NCBI RefSeq assembly: GCF_030546645.1
Contig: NZ_JAUOTO010000005.1
Span: 744,001 to 808,000 of the forward strand
Direction: 5' to 3'
Length of the DNA: 64,000 nucleotides
Origin: Flavitalea plasmicola
GTDB lineage: Bacteria; Bacteroidota; Bacteroidia; Chitinophagales; Chitinophagaceae
A program made the translations under genes and the position numbers. Below the pieces are notes generated by a model that was not told the origin of the DNA, searched no databases, and was given only the letters and a program-made list of their open reading frames with translations. Each line of letters begins with the position of its first letter. Within the stretch, counting starts at the first letter, position 1. Shown one piece after another: positions 17,239 through 27,785 of the stretch.

Positions 17239-20200
17239 TCACCCCAACGAATAATGAAAGACCACAAAAAGATCCATCAACTCTTCAGGGTCGGTGTCGA
17301 TCTGGTTGTAGGTCTGTGGAACAGACACATCCGTCGTGTGACGGAACTTCATGGTGATCTTTTGCAGGCAGTCCAGGTCTTCGATATTCGCGCCAGGGGT
17401 TGCCGACGACAGCGTACATCGCTGCATATTAGCAAAGGCGGGGTTTTCAGGCATCGTAACTTCCGCCGAGGTCAGAGCGCTGGCGTCTTTGGCAATGCCG
17501 GTGAACACCACTTTATAATCTCCCGTTCTATTGGCTTTCATAATGATCTCGATGGTACTCATCATGATCTCGCGATCCCTGGACAGGAAGGAGAAATTGT
17601 CCTTGCGCAGGGTCACCGCCAGCACCTGGTCTGCGCCGGCAACGGCAGGGAATAAGAATTTATGCCATTCAGTTGGGAAATCATGTTTCATGCTGAACAT
17701 CCGTACCAGGGGCTGTTGGGTCAGGGCAGCAGCATTGGAGAGGAAGTCCTTCAGATAAGTGACCACGCTGTCCCTGAACAGACCCGCATCTTCCCGCGCC
17801 GTATAATTGATATGCAGGATGACATCCGAAATGGTGGCGTAATCGAATTGGCGGAGGGCCGGGTCTTCGGTCAGGCCAATGACCCAGTCGCTGACGGCGC
17901 CGGCGCCTTCAAAGGGCAGGTACCGCTCGTCCCGGAAATTCAGCTCAAACATACCCGTATCCCTTTGCCCCGTGCTGGCGGCGATGGACTTCACGGGCAC
18001 ATTGCTTTCTCTGAAACGCACGTCATCCGTGGGTACGCCTTCGTCATTGTTGTGTTCATAGGTCCCGCTGTCATTCATGCTGGTATTGACCCGCACCGAA
18101 TTCCTTAGCAGGCGGAGTGTGCAGCTGACCGTGGTATACGGGCCGGCGATACAGGGAATGGAGAGCGATACGGATTTGATCCGGCGGAAATAATGTCCCT
18201 GGTAGTCCAGGTCGAAGAGCTCTTCCGGCAGGGTGACAAAACATTTGCCTGTCGCCCGCAATTGCTCCAGCGCCAGGGGGTTCAGCAAAGCCAGGGAAAT
18301 GTTCTTGTTCAATTCAAGCTCCCTTTGATTGTTCCCGATATAGGAGACCTCCATCTGCCGGATGGCCTGCTGCAGCCGTTCGCCCGAACAGAGACCCTGC
18401 ATGCTGTTGTCCCAGTACCCGTATTGGATGAAGGAAGTGATGTCGACGCCCAATTCGTACTGGTAGCATTTTTCGACTTTCTTCGCCATGTCATAAGCCA
18501 TATTGAAGCTTTGTTTATAGACGGAGAACAATTGTTCTTTCATCCACTGGTACAATTCCTGCCCCGTGAATTTTGTATGCAGGAAGTCTTCCACCGCTTG
18601 CGCGTTCTCTATCTGGCGCTGGTGATTGGACAATTCTTTTTGTGCTATCTGGATCCTGATATCGGCGGAAGTGATCTGCCGGTCCAGCTGTTTAATCTCT
18701 TTTGCTGCCAGGTTGGCTTGCAAGACCCAGTCCTGCTCTCTGCGGACATAGCCTGCTATCCTTGCTGCCTGCGTCGATTCTGCAGCGATGAACTGACCGA
18801 TGGTCCGGAGTCCCGATGCCACGGCCGCAGAAGCGTTGCCCAGGTTGATGCCGCCCCAGGCCACGCCTGCGCCCACGCCCAGGGGCTTGCCGTCCACCTC
18901 GCCCTGGACGATCATATTGAGGATGCCTGCCAATGTATCCGCGGCGCCCGCGGCTGTCATCCAGTTCCTGGCCTCGGTGGCCTTGTCGAATTCCTCTTTT
19001 TCCTTCGATATGATCTTCAGCCCGCTGTTGTCACTATCGACCAGCGATTCATCCACACCCGTCGCCAGGAGCTTCAGGTCCGTGTCAGGCGGCAATTGCG
19101 TGTCTCCATTTACGTCCGCATCGATGGTGGGGGGTGCGGGGAGGGTGACGCCCTCGTCGGAGAACAGCGCCTTGAAATGCGCCAGGCGGAAAGCAGCAGT
19201 ATCCCTTGACCGGAGCAACCCTTCTCTGTCGGATCTCGCCTGGAGGATCTGCCGTTCCTTAATGCCTGTCATCAGCTGCAGCATCGACGTCTCCTGGGTC
19301 GCATGGAGCCTGGCCAGTTCTTCGCCGTCCTTTTTTTCCAGCGCCGTCAGCAGTGCATTGCCCAGGGACCGCACTTCGGAGCAGAACTCGTTGGCCCGTT
19401 GCAGCAGGTGATTGAAGCGGTAGATCGGTGGCGGACTGCTGAGGTCCGACAGGATGCTGCCCAGGCTGATGCCCTGTGCGGCCGCATTGATCAGCATGCC
19501 CGGATCGATGGGGGGAGCAAAGAGCGCCAGCTGTCGCTGTACGCCATCAATATCCATACAATGACGGATCTTGTACAGGCGGTCTGCCACGGTGTCCCAA
19601 TGTTCCATCAGCTTGTCGTTGGAAGGTATGCAGAAATACAGGGAGGGACCGATACCCAGCAGGCTGGGGCTGGTGCTGCCACTGCCGGAAGGGACGGAGC
19701 TGCTGTAGGGGAAAATATTCTCCAGCTCCACCAGGGCATTGCCGAGGTCATCCCATTTGTTCTTGAGGGAATCATAGGTCTCCGCCTTGATATTGCCCCG
19801 CTTGGGCACGAACTCGGGACGGGGCCCCAGGATATGGCTGGCCATCACATAGAGCTGCAGCGCTTCATTCACGGACTCGCGGGTGAACTGCCGGAACAGC
19901 GAGTCCCCCCATTCGCGGAGCGTCTCCACGTATTTGATCACCACATTCTTCATAAAGGCGATGGGCCTGTTGCGCGCCACTACGAAAGGCTTGAAGGGAT
20001 TCTGACGCCATTCGGCCACGATGGAGTTCTCCGCCGCAGGATTGGTATTGGGTCCCAGTCCGATGGTCTTAAACCAGTCTTCCAGGCTCTGGGAAGGGGT
20101 GGTTTTAAAGGGCAGCACTTTCCAGTACCGCGAGGTCTCAGACTGGCCGGGGGCCGGTAACTCATCAGTTGTAGGGTCAAAAATGTATTGGAACCATTTC

Positions 20201-23200
20201 AAAGCTTCTTCGTATTTGCCGTTGCGGCTCAGGCGGGTGGCGATGTACAACGGGGCGTGAAAGAATAATTCCCAGTTGTACATGTTGTTGGCGCCGAAAA
20301 GGTCGAAACAAATGTTCTCCTTGTAATAGGTATAAGGGGCGCCGGCTACATAATCATTGGAAAGGGGCGCTTGTTTTACCAGGCCCTGGGAGAAGTTGGG
20401 GTTATAGTTGCCCGTGAAGACCGTACCGTAGTCGTTGAAGAAAGGTTGCCCGAGAATATTGAGGAAGGTATCCGTATTCATCAGCCCGTCGATGCCGAAG
20501 TTGTTCAGGTTGGTGACATACTGGCTGGAGAAGGGATGGTAGAAAGTGTGAAACTCCAGTCCCTTGGTCAGTCGCAGGTACCAGTATTCATAGCTATTCA
20601 CGTTGTAGGCAAAGGAAGGGGCCGTCTCCACACCCTGGTATAGCTGCATCTGCGTATGAACGCTGGGTGCGGGCAGCTGTTGGGCCGGCATGTTGGGCAG
20701 CATCTTCCCGTAGGTTTTGATGCCTGAGCCCTGCAGATCATGAGCGAAAGTATTCCTGTCCCGGAGTCCCTGTTCGACGGGCCGCCTGTCGTCGGGCCCG
20801 ATGGGAGGAATATTTTGGGGCTGGTAGAGTTTATCCGCCAGCTTGCCTACCATGATGGGCCTGTATTGCTGCGGGTACTTCAGGTATTCCCAGATCGTTA
20901 CATCGAAGGTCCGGACGAAATAGGTACGGTTGTAGGCGGAAAAGAAGAAGGGGTAGGTGAAGCGGCTTTCGAAGTCGAAGACCTCGGTAGAGAGGAGGAG
21001 CTTGTGAAAGGTGACATTCTGCAGGTAGATGTTGTCCTTAAATTTCAACACATCGTAGTTTTCATATGACATGAAGAAATTGGCATAGTTCCCCAGTTTC
21101 GGAGTGCCGGAGCCGTTGTAGGACCAGGCATACATCTGAGCCTGGATATCCGTGAGCCCGAAGTTACCGAACTGACGATTGCGGTCCTGCAGCCAGATGA
21201 TCAGTGCGTCGCCTCCTACGATATCCATCAGGACGGAGATCTGGGACAGTTGTCCGGGGTAAGAAACAGGGGAGGTAATAAATTCCTTTGTCAGCTGCTT
21301 GGTCGACCATTTGCCGTCAACATACTCCGACCAGGCCAGCCGGCATTCATAATATTCAATGGGCTTGATATTGCCTGGAGAACTGTCCCCGATCTCTTTG
21401 AAGCTGGAATTATTGCCATCGGAATTCTTCGCGGTATTTTCCACCTGCCGGCGGAGGAACTCCGGCCAGAAGATAAAGAGGCGGTTCTTCCAGATAATGG
21501 GAGCCAGCTGCACGCCGCTGTTGTCCCCTTCTTCCGTCACTTTGATGTCCACCTGTACTTTTTCCCAGGCGCTCCATTTAAAGAACTGGTCACACGTGCG
21601 GTAAAAGAACTGGTAGGGAGCGCTGTGCGTGCGGCCGAAGACGTGCAGGTAGCGCATGGGACCAAAGAAATAATTCTCCTGGTGCAGGCCGCAGACGTCG
21701 AGGTTCGCCACTGTATTCAGCTTGTTGAGATAGTTGCGGAACGCGGTCTCCACATTGGGAAGGGTGATGTCATTTTGCGTCAGCTCCGACTCCAGCTCCT
21801 TGAAAAAGACACTGCGGTCGTCCCTCCATTCCGGCTCCAGCCAGTTCTCGGGGTAGAGGAATATCTTTTTATTGGCCTCCCATACACGGTAGTTCTGCAT
21901 CCAGTCCCACCGTTGCCTGTCGAGGGCCCCCGGTGAGACGCCTTTTTCAAAAAATCCTATTTTTTTACTTTCAAGGTTCAGCAGGCAGCGGTTTACGAAC
22001 ATCTGTATCGCGGCATTTGCCTGAACGATGCGGGAGGTGTCCATGCAGGAACCCATTTGTACATCGATGAGGAAATATTCAAAGAGACCATCCGCATCGG
22101 TGGCGCCCCATGCCTTTAGCTCCGGCCGGGTGAGGAGATACCCGATGAGCGCCTGTTGTTGGTGACTGCGGATCTTGTCACTGAGGTTGCCTGCCAGCTG
22201 CAGCCAATCTTCTTCCTCATATTTTGCCTTGACCGTGCTTTTCACCAGGTCGGCTGTTGCATTGAGTTTATCAAAGAGCGTTTCCGGGGCTGCCCAGAGC
22301 GCCAGGGTCTGTGGTGACAGGCCTGTTTTCAGAACGAAGCTCACCGCCTTATACAGCCGGGTGAGGGCAATCTCGTTCTTGAAATCATTCACCGGGACGG
22401 CGAAATAGGTATTCACCAGGTAGGTGAGGGTGCTCAGGTCCCAGGCCGTCGCCAGGTAAAGCTGGTTGATCAGGTCCGGGATCACGGGAACAGGGTTGGC
22501 GATATTGGCTGCTGCAAAAACGTCTGTCAGCAATGCCTGGCCCTGGGGGACTGTCTTGCGGAGCGAGACATAGGCGGCGATGCGTTGCCAGTGCGCCGCT
22601 GTCAGCGCCTTGAAGTCGATGTTGCCAAAATCGGCCGGATGGCCTGCCAGGTAAATAACCTCCGTGTCCGTCAGGGTGAAGCCCGTAATGAAGATCGCAG
22701 CCCTGTGATATAACAGCATGCTTTTGGTTATATTTTGCATGGGTGTCACCGGGAAGGCGGCGGCGGAGGGGACGGGGGTGACAGCCGTCGTGGCCGTTTT
22801 CCATGACAGGGTGATGCCTGCAGTGCCGGTGGAATCAACGTATTCCAACACCAGCATGTGCAGCTGGGCGGCGTTCAACTGCGCAATGACCTCCCAGGAA
22901 GTGCGAGGGTCCAGAGCGAGTTTCTGCAGGATCAGGGCATCGTCCAGGTAGAGGGAAAACGATTCATCCGCCTCTTTGACGTCTACCACGAGGGTGTATT
23001 CGCCGGTGGATGGCGGCGACACGAAACCCTGCCAGCGAACGCTGAAATTATTGGCAGGCAGCAGCGGATCGGGTGCGATGCCCCAGTCGAAGGCTATTCT
23101 TTTATCGGTGCGCGTCAGGGCCGCGGGACCCGTAAAAGTAGTATTGAAAAAATAATCTGCGGAGAAACCTTCCTCATCAATGGCGTCCATGAGTGCCGGC

Positions 23201-26200
23201 AGGTCGCTGCGAAGGAGGGCGCCCGTGGCTTCGTGGCTGAGACCGATGAGGGAAGCTATATGTTCCGTCGTTACGTCCTCGTGCAATTTTTTCTTGAGAA
23301 GAGGGAGATAGTTGGAATAGACGAACAGCATTTTCTCCTCCGGCGTCTTTTTCAGCAGCTGTGCCGGGTGATCCAGGAGGGTTATCAGGTCGATGTCCGG
23401 CGTAATGGCATTGGCCGCGGCGAATACGCCGGAAAAATTTGTTTTGATAAATGACTCCGGCATGGCATAAAGGGCTTCGATGGCCGAGACGTAATTCGCA
23501 TTCAGGGGAAGCAATGCTTTTAAGAGCGCCTTTTCCGTGTCCGACATGACGCCCGAGGCCACCAGTCTGCCGCTGGCCTTGATATAAGTGTATTTTGCCG
23601 ACAGGGGATCGGGAATGGCCAGGACCAGGTTCGCGTCCGTGATCACGGCATACACGGGGCTGCCGGGCTGGGCGACGATGATGGCGATCATTTGGCTTAC
23701 GACATCCGCGGTAAACGAAAGCGAGAGCAAAGCCCTCAGCATATCCGCCGTGAGGGGGGCGGGCGGCGTGGCGGGATAAGTTTGTTCGATGATGGAAAAT
23801 GCGTTCCGTATATCCCGGGCCGTCTGGCGCGCTTTGTCGGGGGAGAGGCCCAGCGTGGATTCCGGGGGCAGTCCGCCCGTGAAGATATATTGCAGGTTGA
23901 TCGCTTTGAAGCCGGCTGCTTTGATGGAGGCCGCCAGCTGCTGGAAAGCATAGGTCCGGGATGGTTCGATCTTGGTGAAAGAAGGGTTCACGGGTGGAAT
24001 GGCAGGGGCAGGGATGGAAAGTTCGCTGAACGGATTGATATCGAACAGCTGCATGAGCAGGCAGCAGTCGGGCACTTTTTGTTTCAGCGCCTTGCTTAAT
24101 AACGTATATCGATAGATGACGCTCAGGTTGTAGATATTGAGCTTGTCCGTCGCCAGGGCGATGGGGCGGATGAACCCATTGTCGTTGATCCTGGCAACTT
24201 CCAGGATGGCATCCAGGTCGTCCTCCGACATCCGGAATGCGGCCAGCATGGCCGGGATATGGTCTTTCAATACTTTGGCAGGATCCGTGAGATAGTTGCC
24301 GAAAGCGTCGGGGTGAAAGGCGGAATCGATCCTTTGGACGGCCCGGTTCAGGAACAGGGATTTATAAAGGGAGCTATCGCCGTAGGTGTCGATGCTACCC
24401 CAAAGCGTAGCCAGCTTGTTCAGGGGTAGTTTCAGTTCCCTGTTGAGCAAGACAACATAGGACAGGTGGGTGATGCCGGCGTCCGTGATATCTGACTGGC
24501 CTAATGCGTCGAGCATCAGGTCCACTTCATGGATCTGCCATCCCAGCCGGCGCCAGAGGCGGATAAAACGATGCATCTTCGACCAGGTGGTATTCGGGAC
24601 GCCGGAGGCCGGATTGGCTGAATATACGTTGATGATGGTCTTCAGGTAGGTGGTATTCAGGTCGCAGGCCGAGTCGGATTGATAGAGCGTAAGCACCGCG
24701 TTGAAATCATCGAAATGCGCTTGTACCCAGACGGAGAAGTCGGCCGGGGGGATGCCTGCGGCAGCCAGGAGGGGGGCGATGTCGGGGTCTGCGGCCGGGT
24801 CTGCGCCTCCCTTGATATTCTGCAATTTGACGTAGATGGCCGATGCGTCGATGGTGGCGTTCTGCACCAGCTGTTCCAGGAAGGTGAGGATGCCTTGGAA
24901 GGGGTTGACGAATTTCGTCTTTATCAGCTCTACCAGGTCCGTGTATTTTATGCCTGTCCTGCGGAGGAACTCATGAATGCCATCTGGGACGCCAATGCCC
25001 GCCAGGCTTTCCATATTAGCAATGACCACGGGGTCCAGCTCGGGATTGGCGGCGGCCGAAGCGGGGAACCCATAGTATTGCTGCAGTTGCCGGGTAGGTT
25101 TTATGACAGCGGGGTTCATGTCGTCCAGGTCGGGTCCGCCATTGAAGTCTTTCAGGGTCAGGACCCGGTATTCTTCTTCCGAGAGCCGCAGGGCTTCCGC
25201 CTCGATGGCGCGTACGGCTGCCGGGGAGAAATCCAGCTGCAGCGCCCTCATGATGGCGAAGCGTTCCGTCTGCAGGTGATCGCTGTACGTGCGGATGACG
25301 TCCAGGGGCTGGTGATAGGGGAGGGAGAAGGGGTATACGGACTGTTTGAGCAGGCGATAAGCTTCCGGCTCGAAGTTCTGGGGGTTGGCCCGCAATTCCG
25401 CGGCGGTGGTGTCTCCTGTGTCGTAAGCGGCGCCTTTGTCCAGCACGCCATGATAGGTGTAGTATTCCAGGATCTCGTTGACCAGGTCGATATAAGGTAT
25501 GATGGTATTGGTATTCTCGCAGGTCAGGGGCAGGTGGAGGAGATCGGGCCGGCGAAGGGTGAACATGTCCAGGGGGGATTTGCCGTCGATGTTGACGTGG
25601 CCCCGCCAGAGATAACGGAGCAGGTCAACCATGTAGGCGGCGGCGCTGTACATGCTGCGGCATTCCCCGCATTCGCACATGTCGGGCGACCCGAAGATCT
25701 CCGAATAGTTGGGGTTATGTCTTTTCGATACCTGGTCCTGGAGGACCTTGAGGGCGGAGCTGCGGTCTTCCGCTGAGAAAGCCAGGGCTGGTGCGGCCAG
25801 GTGAGACAGGTCATACATTTTCATGGCCCGTTCCGCTGCCAGGGTGCTGACATGCTGGGCCCGCTGGTAGACCGCCTCCGCCAGCTGGATGCTTCCCAAC
25901 GCTTCACCGTGTAGCTGAAGGAAGCTGCTTTTTGGAATAGAGGCGATGGTGTAGGCGGAATCCAGGTTCTTGTCCAGCAGCACACCCATTGCCGCGGGCG
26001 TTGGGCTCACCTGGAAGACGCGTTGCAGGCGATTCAGCTCCTGCTTGACCACCGTGTATTTTTCTTTTGCCAGTTCCTGCAGTTCGTCCACATATTCATG
26101 AACGGGAGAGATGCCGATGTCAAAACCCGGGTTCTGATCCAGGAAGGCCTGTACAATAGGCGCCAGCAGGGGGTCTTTCAGGGACAGCTGGCCTTTGCTG

Positions 26201-27747
26201 ACCATGTGCGCGACCGTACGGCTGGGATAGGCGGTGGCGACGATGGATTGCAGGTGGGAGGCATAGGCGGCGGCAGGGTCTGCCGGCGGCGTGTTGGAAG
26301 ACCCCGGGTCCGGGTGGGTAATGAAGTCCGGTACGCCTGTTCTTTCCACGAGGGCTTTCCAGTCCTCCGGCGTTAGCGCTACCAGGGCGTCGACGGAACC
26401 GACCTGGCGGTCTGCCTGCAAAGCCTGCATCATCGGCTGGAAGCTACCTGTGATGGCGGTCACCTGCTGGGAGAAGAGTAAATTCTTTATGAGGGCGGGG
26501 TTATCCCTGAAGGCCGGGGTATTGGGGAGCGACTCGCTCCAGAATTTCGCATAGTCTATGACGGTAGCCTCTGCCGGATCTTTCCTGGCCTGGTTGTTAA
26601 AGTCGCGGTATGCGGCGAGGAAGTCCGTCTGCTGGGACGTCTCCGGCAGGGCCAGGGACAGCATTTCCTGCAGGCTGGCGTCCGTGTCCTTCTCTTTGTG
26701 TGTGAGAGAATAAGACAGGGCCGCCGCGTGGATCTCCTGCAGGAACGCGGACAGTTGTTGCCCGTCGGGCTCGTGGATGATGTTCCCGGAGACGGATCGT
26801 TTAATGGCGTCGGCCAACTCCGTGTCCGTCTTTGTGAAGAGCACCAGCCAGTTCAGCCGGATGCCTTGCCTTGCCAGGCCGTACAAAAGTTCCGGTGACA
26901 GACCATCGTTGGCAATGCCCTGGTGGGAGGCGGGGTCCCCGGCGGCAGTGAGCGCTGCAGCGTCTGCCACCAGCTGGATGTGGCCGGCGTCGGCGTCCAG
27001 TTCACTGGCTGCAAAGCGTACCTGGTCTGCGGACTTCGACAGTTCCAGCAGCTGTACCTGGCTTTCTTCCAGGAAGGGAAGGAGCAGGTCCGTGAGCCGG
27101 CCGTATTCAGTGCCTTCCTCTTCTGCGACAAGGTAGACGTCCAGCCGCTGCACTTCACCCTGGGCCGAGTAGTCTTCGGAATTCACGAGACGGGAGCGCC
27201 CCGTGATCACACCGTCGCCATTGACGGCGAAGACGATGACATCCGCCTTTTTTCTTTCCGCCGCCGCGAACTGGAAGCTGTAGAATTCTATATAATAGTA
27301 GCCATCGGCTGTGGATTGGGTTTCTCCCAGGAATTCGAAGCCGCCGTTGGCCGCCACGTCTTTCATGGTGCTGACCGTCCTGTAGATGCCGGCTCCCCTG
27401 AGGTCGACGTCCAGGGCCATCAGCAGCTGCCCTCTCAACGGCCGGTCCTGAAGGTCGTACACCGTCCCGCGCACAACGAAGAGGTCGGACCTGTCCATTT
27501 GACCATTCTCCGCCATATCCCTTTTGAGCGCCTGGTAAGTGGCGGCGTCTACCAGGTAGTTGTCGACAGCTTTGCGACCCTTTGCCGCCTGCCATGCGCG
27601 GACGCTCCGGAGCGTGCTTTCCCCGGCCGTGTTCGTCTTTTCTTCCTCTTCCGCCACCGGGAAGCCCAGTTTCGCCAGGATCTTGTGGAGGAGGTTGATG
27701 CGAAGGGAGGTTTCGTGGAGAGTGATGGGGCGAAAGGAGGAAGTCAT
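17239..27747 (-). CDS. Tc toxin subunit A (TcdA-like pore-forming and receptor-binding component)
   Basis: About 3502 residues. TcA subunits form a pentameric bell that binds the target cell and drives a channel through its membrane to inject the TcC cargo. Seen in order: a peptidoglycan-binding-like helical start (about 5-90), a beta-rich regulatory-like domain (VVRGTVYDLQDRPLRGQ, about 95-215), a long alpha-helical shell, and a PA14-like insert (about 1530-1655). A neuraminidase-like block follows (NYRVWEANKKIFLYPENWL and FRNYLNKLNTVANLDVCG, near 1950-2030). Near 2930-3030 is the Gly/Ala-rich translocation-channel region (GVGAGVAWGGINLGNASAAV), then coiled-coil helices and the C-terminal TcB-binding region containing DYPGHYFRR-like LDYQGHYFRRIKSVSLSIPC. 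Start at 27747 (MTSSFRPITLHE) is preferred over 27816 because upstream codons overlap the preceding gene. It sits 38 bases after the TcB-TcC gene. No in-frame stops or breaks were seen, so it appears intact. Confidence 0.88.
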   Translation of the reverse strand: MTSSFRPITLHETSLRINLLHKILAKLGFPVAEEEEKTNTAGESTLRSVRAWQAAKGRKAVDNYLVDAATYQALKRDMAENGQMDRSDLFVVRGTVYDLQDRPLRGQLLMALDVDLRGAGIYRTVSTMKDVAANGGFEFLGETQSTADGYYYIEFYSFQFAAAERKKADVIVFAVNGDGVITGRSRLVNSEDYSAQGEVQRLDVYLVAEEEGTEYGRLTDLLLPFLEESQVQLLELSKSADQVRFAASELDADAGHIQLVADAAALTAAGDPASHQGIANDGLSPELLYGLARQGIRLNWLVLFTKTDTELADAIKRSVSGNIIHEPDGQQLSAFLQEIHAAALSYSLTHKEKDTDASLQEMLSLALPETSQQTDFLAAYRDFNNQARKDPAEATVIDYAKFWSESLPNTPAFRDNPALIKNLLFSQQVTAITGSFQPMMQALQADRQVGSVDALVALTPEDWKALVERTGVPDFITHPDPGSSNTPPADPAAAYASHLQSIVATAYPSRTVAHMVSKGQLSLKDPLLAPIVQAFLDQNPGFDIGISPVHEYVDELQELAKEKYTVVKQELNRLQRVFQVSPTPAAMGVLLDKNLDSAYTIASIPKSSFLQLHGEALGSIQLAEAVYQRAQHVSTLAAERAMKMYDLSHLAAPALAFSAEDRSSALKVLQDQVSKRHNPNYSEIFGSPDMCECGECRSMYSAAAYMVDLLRYLWRGHVNIDGKSPLDMFTLRRPDLLHLPLTCENTNTIIPYIDLVNEILEYYTYHGVLDKGAAYDTGDTTAAELRANPQNFEPEAYRLLKQSVYPFSLPYHQPLDVIRTYSDHLQTERFAIMRALQLDFSPAAVRAIEAEALRLSEEEYRVLTLKDFNGGPDLDDMNPAVIKPTRQLQQYYGFPASAAANPELDPVVIANMESLAGIGVPDGIHEFLRRTGIKYTDLVELIKTKFVNPFQGILTFLEQLVQNATIDASAIYVKLQNIKGGADPAADPDIAPLLAAAGIPPADFSVWVQAHFDDFNAVLTLYQSDSACDLNTTYLKTIINVYSANPASGVPNTTWSKMHRFIRLWRRLGWQIHEVDLMLDALGQSDITDAGITHLSYVVLLNRELKLPLNKLATLWGSIDTYGDSSLYKSLFLNRAVQRIDSAFHPDAFGNYLTDPAKVLKDHIPAMLAAFRMSEDDLDAILEVARINDNGFIRPIALATDKLNIYNLSVIYRYTLLSKALKQKVPDCCLLMQLFDINPFSELSIPAPAIPPVNPSFTKIEPSRTYAFQQLAASIKAAGFKAINLQYIFTGGLPPESTLGLSPDKARQTARDIRNAFSIIEQTYPATPPAPLTADMLRALLSLSFTADVVSQMIAIIVAQPGSPVYAVITDANLVLAIPDPLSAKYTYIKASGRLVASGVMSDTEKALLKALLPLNANYVSAIEALYAMPESFIKTNFSGVFAAANAITPDIDLITLLDHPAQLLKKTPEEKMLFVYSNYLPLLKKKLHEDVTTEHIASLIGLSHEATGALLRSDLPALMDAIDEEGFSADYFFNTTFTGPAALTRTDKRIAFDWGIAPDPLLPANNFSVRWQGFVSPPSTGEYTLVVDVKEADESFSLYLDDALILQKLALDPRTSWEVIAQLNAAQLHMLVLEYVDSTGTAGITLSWKTATTAVTPVPSAAAFPVTPMQNITKSMLLYHRAAIFITGFTLTDTEVIYLAGHPADFGNIDFKALTAAHWQRIAAYVSLRKTVPQGQALLTDVFAAANIANPVPVIPDLINQLYLATAWDLSTLTYLVNTYFAVPVNDFKNEIALTRLYKAVSFVLKTGLSPQTLALWAAPETLFDKLNATADLVKSTVKAKYEEEDWLQLAGNLSDKIRSHQQQALIGYLLTRPELKAWGATDADGLFEYFLIDVQMGSCMDTSRIVQANAAIQMFVNRCLLNLESKKIGFFEKGVSPGALDRQRWDWMQNYRVWEANKKIFLYPENWLEPEWRDDRSVFFKELESELTQNDITLPNVETAFRNYLNKLNTVANLDVCGLHQENYFFGPMRYLHVFGRTHSAPYQFFYRTCDQFFKWSAWEKVQVDIKVTEEGDNSGVQLAPIIWKNRLFIFWPEFLRRQVENTAKNSDGNNSSFKEIGDSSPGNIKPIEYYECRLAWSEYVDGKWSTKQLTKEFITSPVSYPGQLSQISVLMDIVGGDALIIWLQDRNRQFGNFGLTDIQAQMYAWSYNGSGTPKLGNYANFFMSYENYDVLKFKDNIYLQNVTFHKLLLSTEVFDFESRFTYPFFFSAYNRTYFVRTFDVTIWEYLKYPQQYRPIMVGKLADKLYQPQNIPPIGPDDRRPVEQGLRDRNTFAHDLQGSGIKTYGKMLPNMPAQQLPAPSVHTQMQLYQGVETAPSFAYNVNSYEYWYLRLTKGLEFHTFYHPFSSQYVTNLNNFGIDGLMNTDTFLNILGQPFFNDYGTVFTGNYNPNFSQGLVKQAPLSNDYVAGAPYTYYKENICFDLFGANNMYNWELFFHAPLYIATRLSRNGKYEEALKWFQYIFDPTTDELPAPGQSETSRYWKVLPFKTTPSQSLEDWFKTIGLGPNTNPAAENSIVAEWRQNPFKPFVVARNRPIAFMKNVVIKYVETLREWGDSLFRQFTRESVNEALQLYVMASHILGPRPEFVPKRGNIKAETYDSLKNKWDDLGNALVELENIFPYSSSVPSGSGSTSPSLLGIGPSLYFCIPSNDKLMEHWDTVADRLYKIRHCMDIDGVQRQLALFAPPIDPGMLINAAAQGISLGSILSDLSSPPPIYRFNHLLQRANEFCSEVRSLGNALLTALEKKDGEELARLHATQETSMLQLMTGIKERQILQARSDREGLLRSRDTAAFRLAHFKALFSDEGVTLPAPPTIDADVNGDTQLPPDTDLKLLATGVDESLVDSDNSGLKIISKEKEEFDKATEARNWMTAAGAADTLAGILNMIVQGEVDGKPLGVGAGVAWGGINLGNASAAVASGLRTIGQFIAAESTQAARIAGYVRREQDWVLQANLAAKEIKQLDRQITSADIRIQIAQKELSNHQRQIENAQAVEDFLHTKFTGQELYQWMKEQLFSVYKQSFNMAYDMAKKVEKCYQYELGVDITSFIQYGYWDNSMQGLCSGERLQQAIRQMEVSYIGNNQRELELNKNISLALLNPLALEQLRATGKCFVTLPEELFDLDYQGHYFRRIKSVSLSIPCIAGPYTTVSCTLRLLRNSVRVNTSMNDSGTYEHNNDEGVPTDDVRFRESNVPVKSIAASTGQRDTGMFELNFRDERYLPFEGAGAVSDWVIGLTEDPALRQFDYATISDVILHINYTAREDAGLFRDSVVTYLKDFLSNAAALTQQPLVRMFSMKHDFPTEWHKFLFPAVAGADQVLAVTLRKDNFSFLSRDREIMMSTIEIIMKANRTGDYKVVFTGIAKDASALTSAEVTMPENPAFANMQRCTLSSATPGANIEDLDCLQKITMKFRHTTDVSVPQTYNQIDTDPEELMDLFVVFHYSLG

Positions 27748-27785
27748 TTTATAAGGTTTTTTAGATGTAATAAAATTCAGCAACG

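Noticed and set aside
24679..25776. Long plus-strand open frame inside the TcA gene
   Set aside because: Antisense to a well supported TcA; composition is rich in Gly, Val and Gln with no motif.
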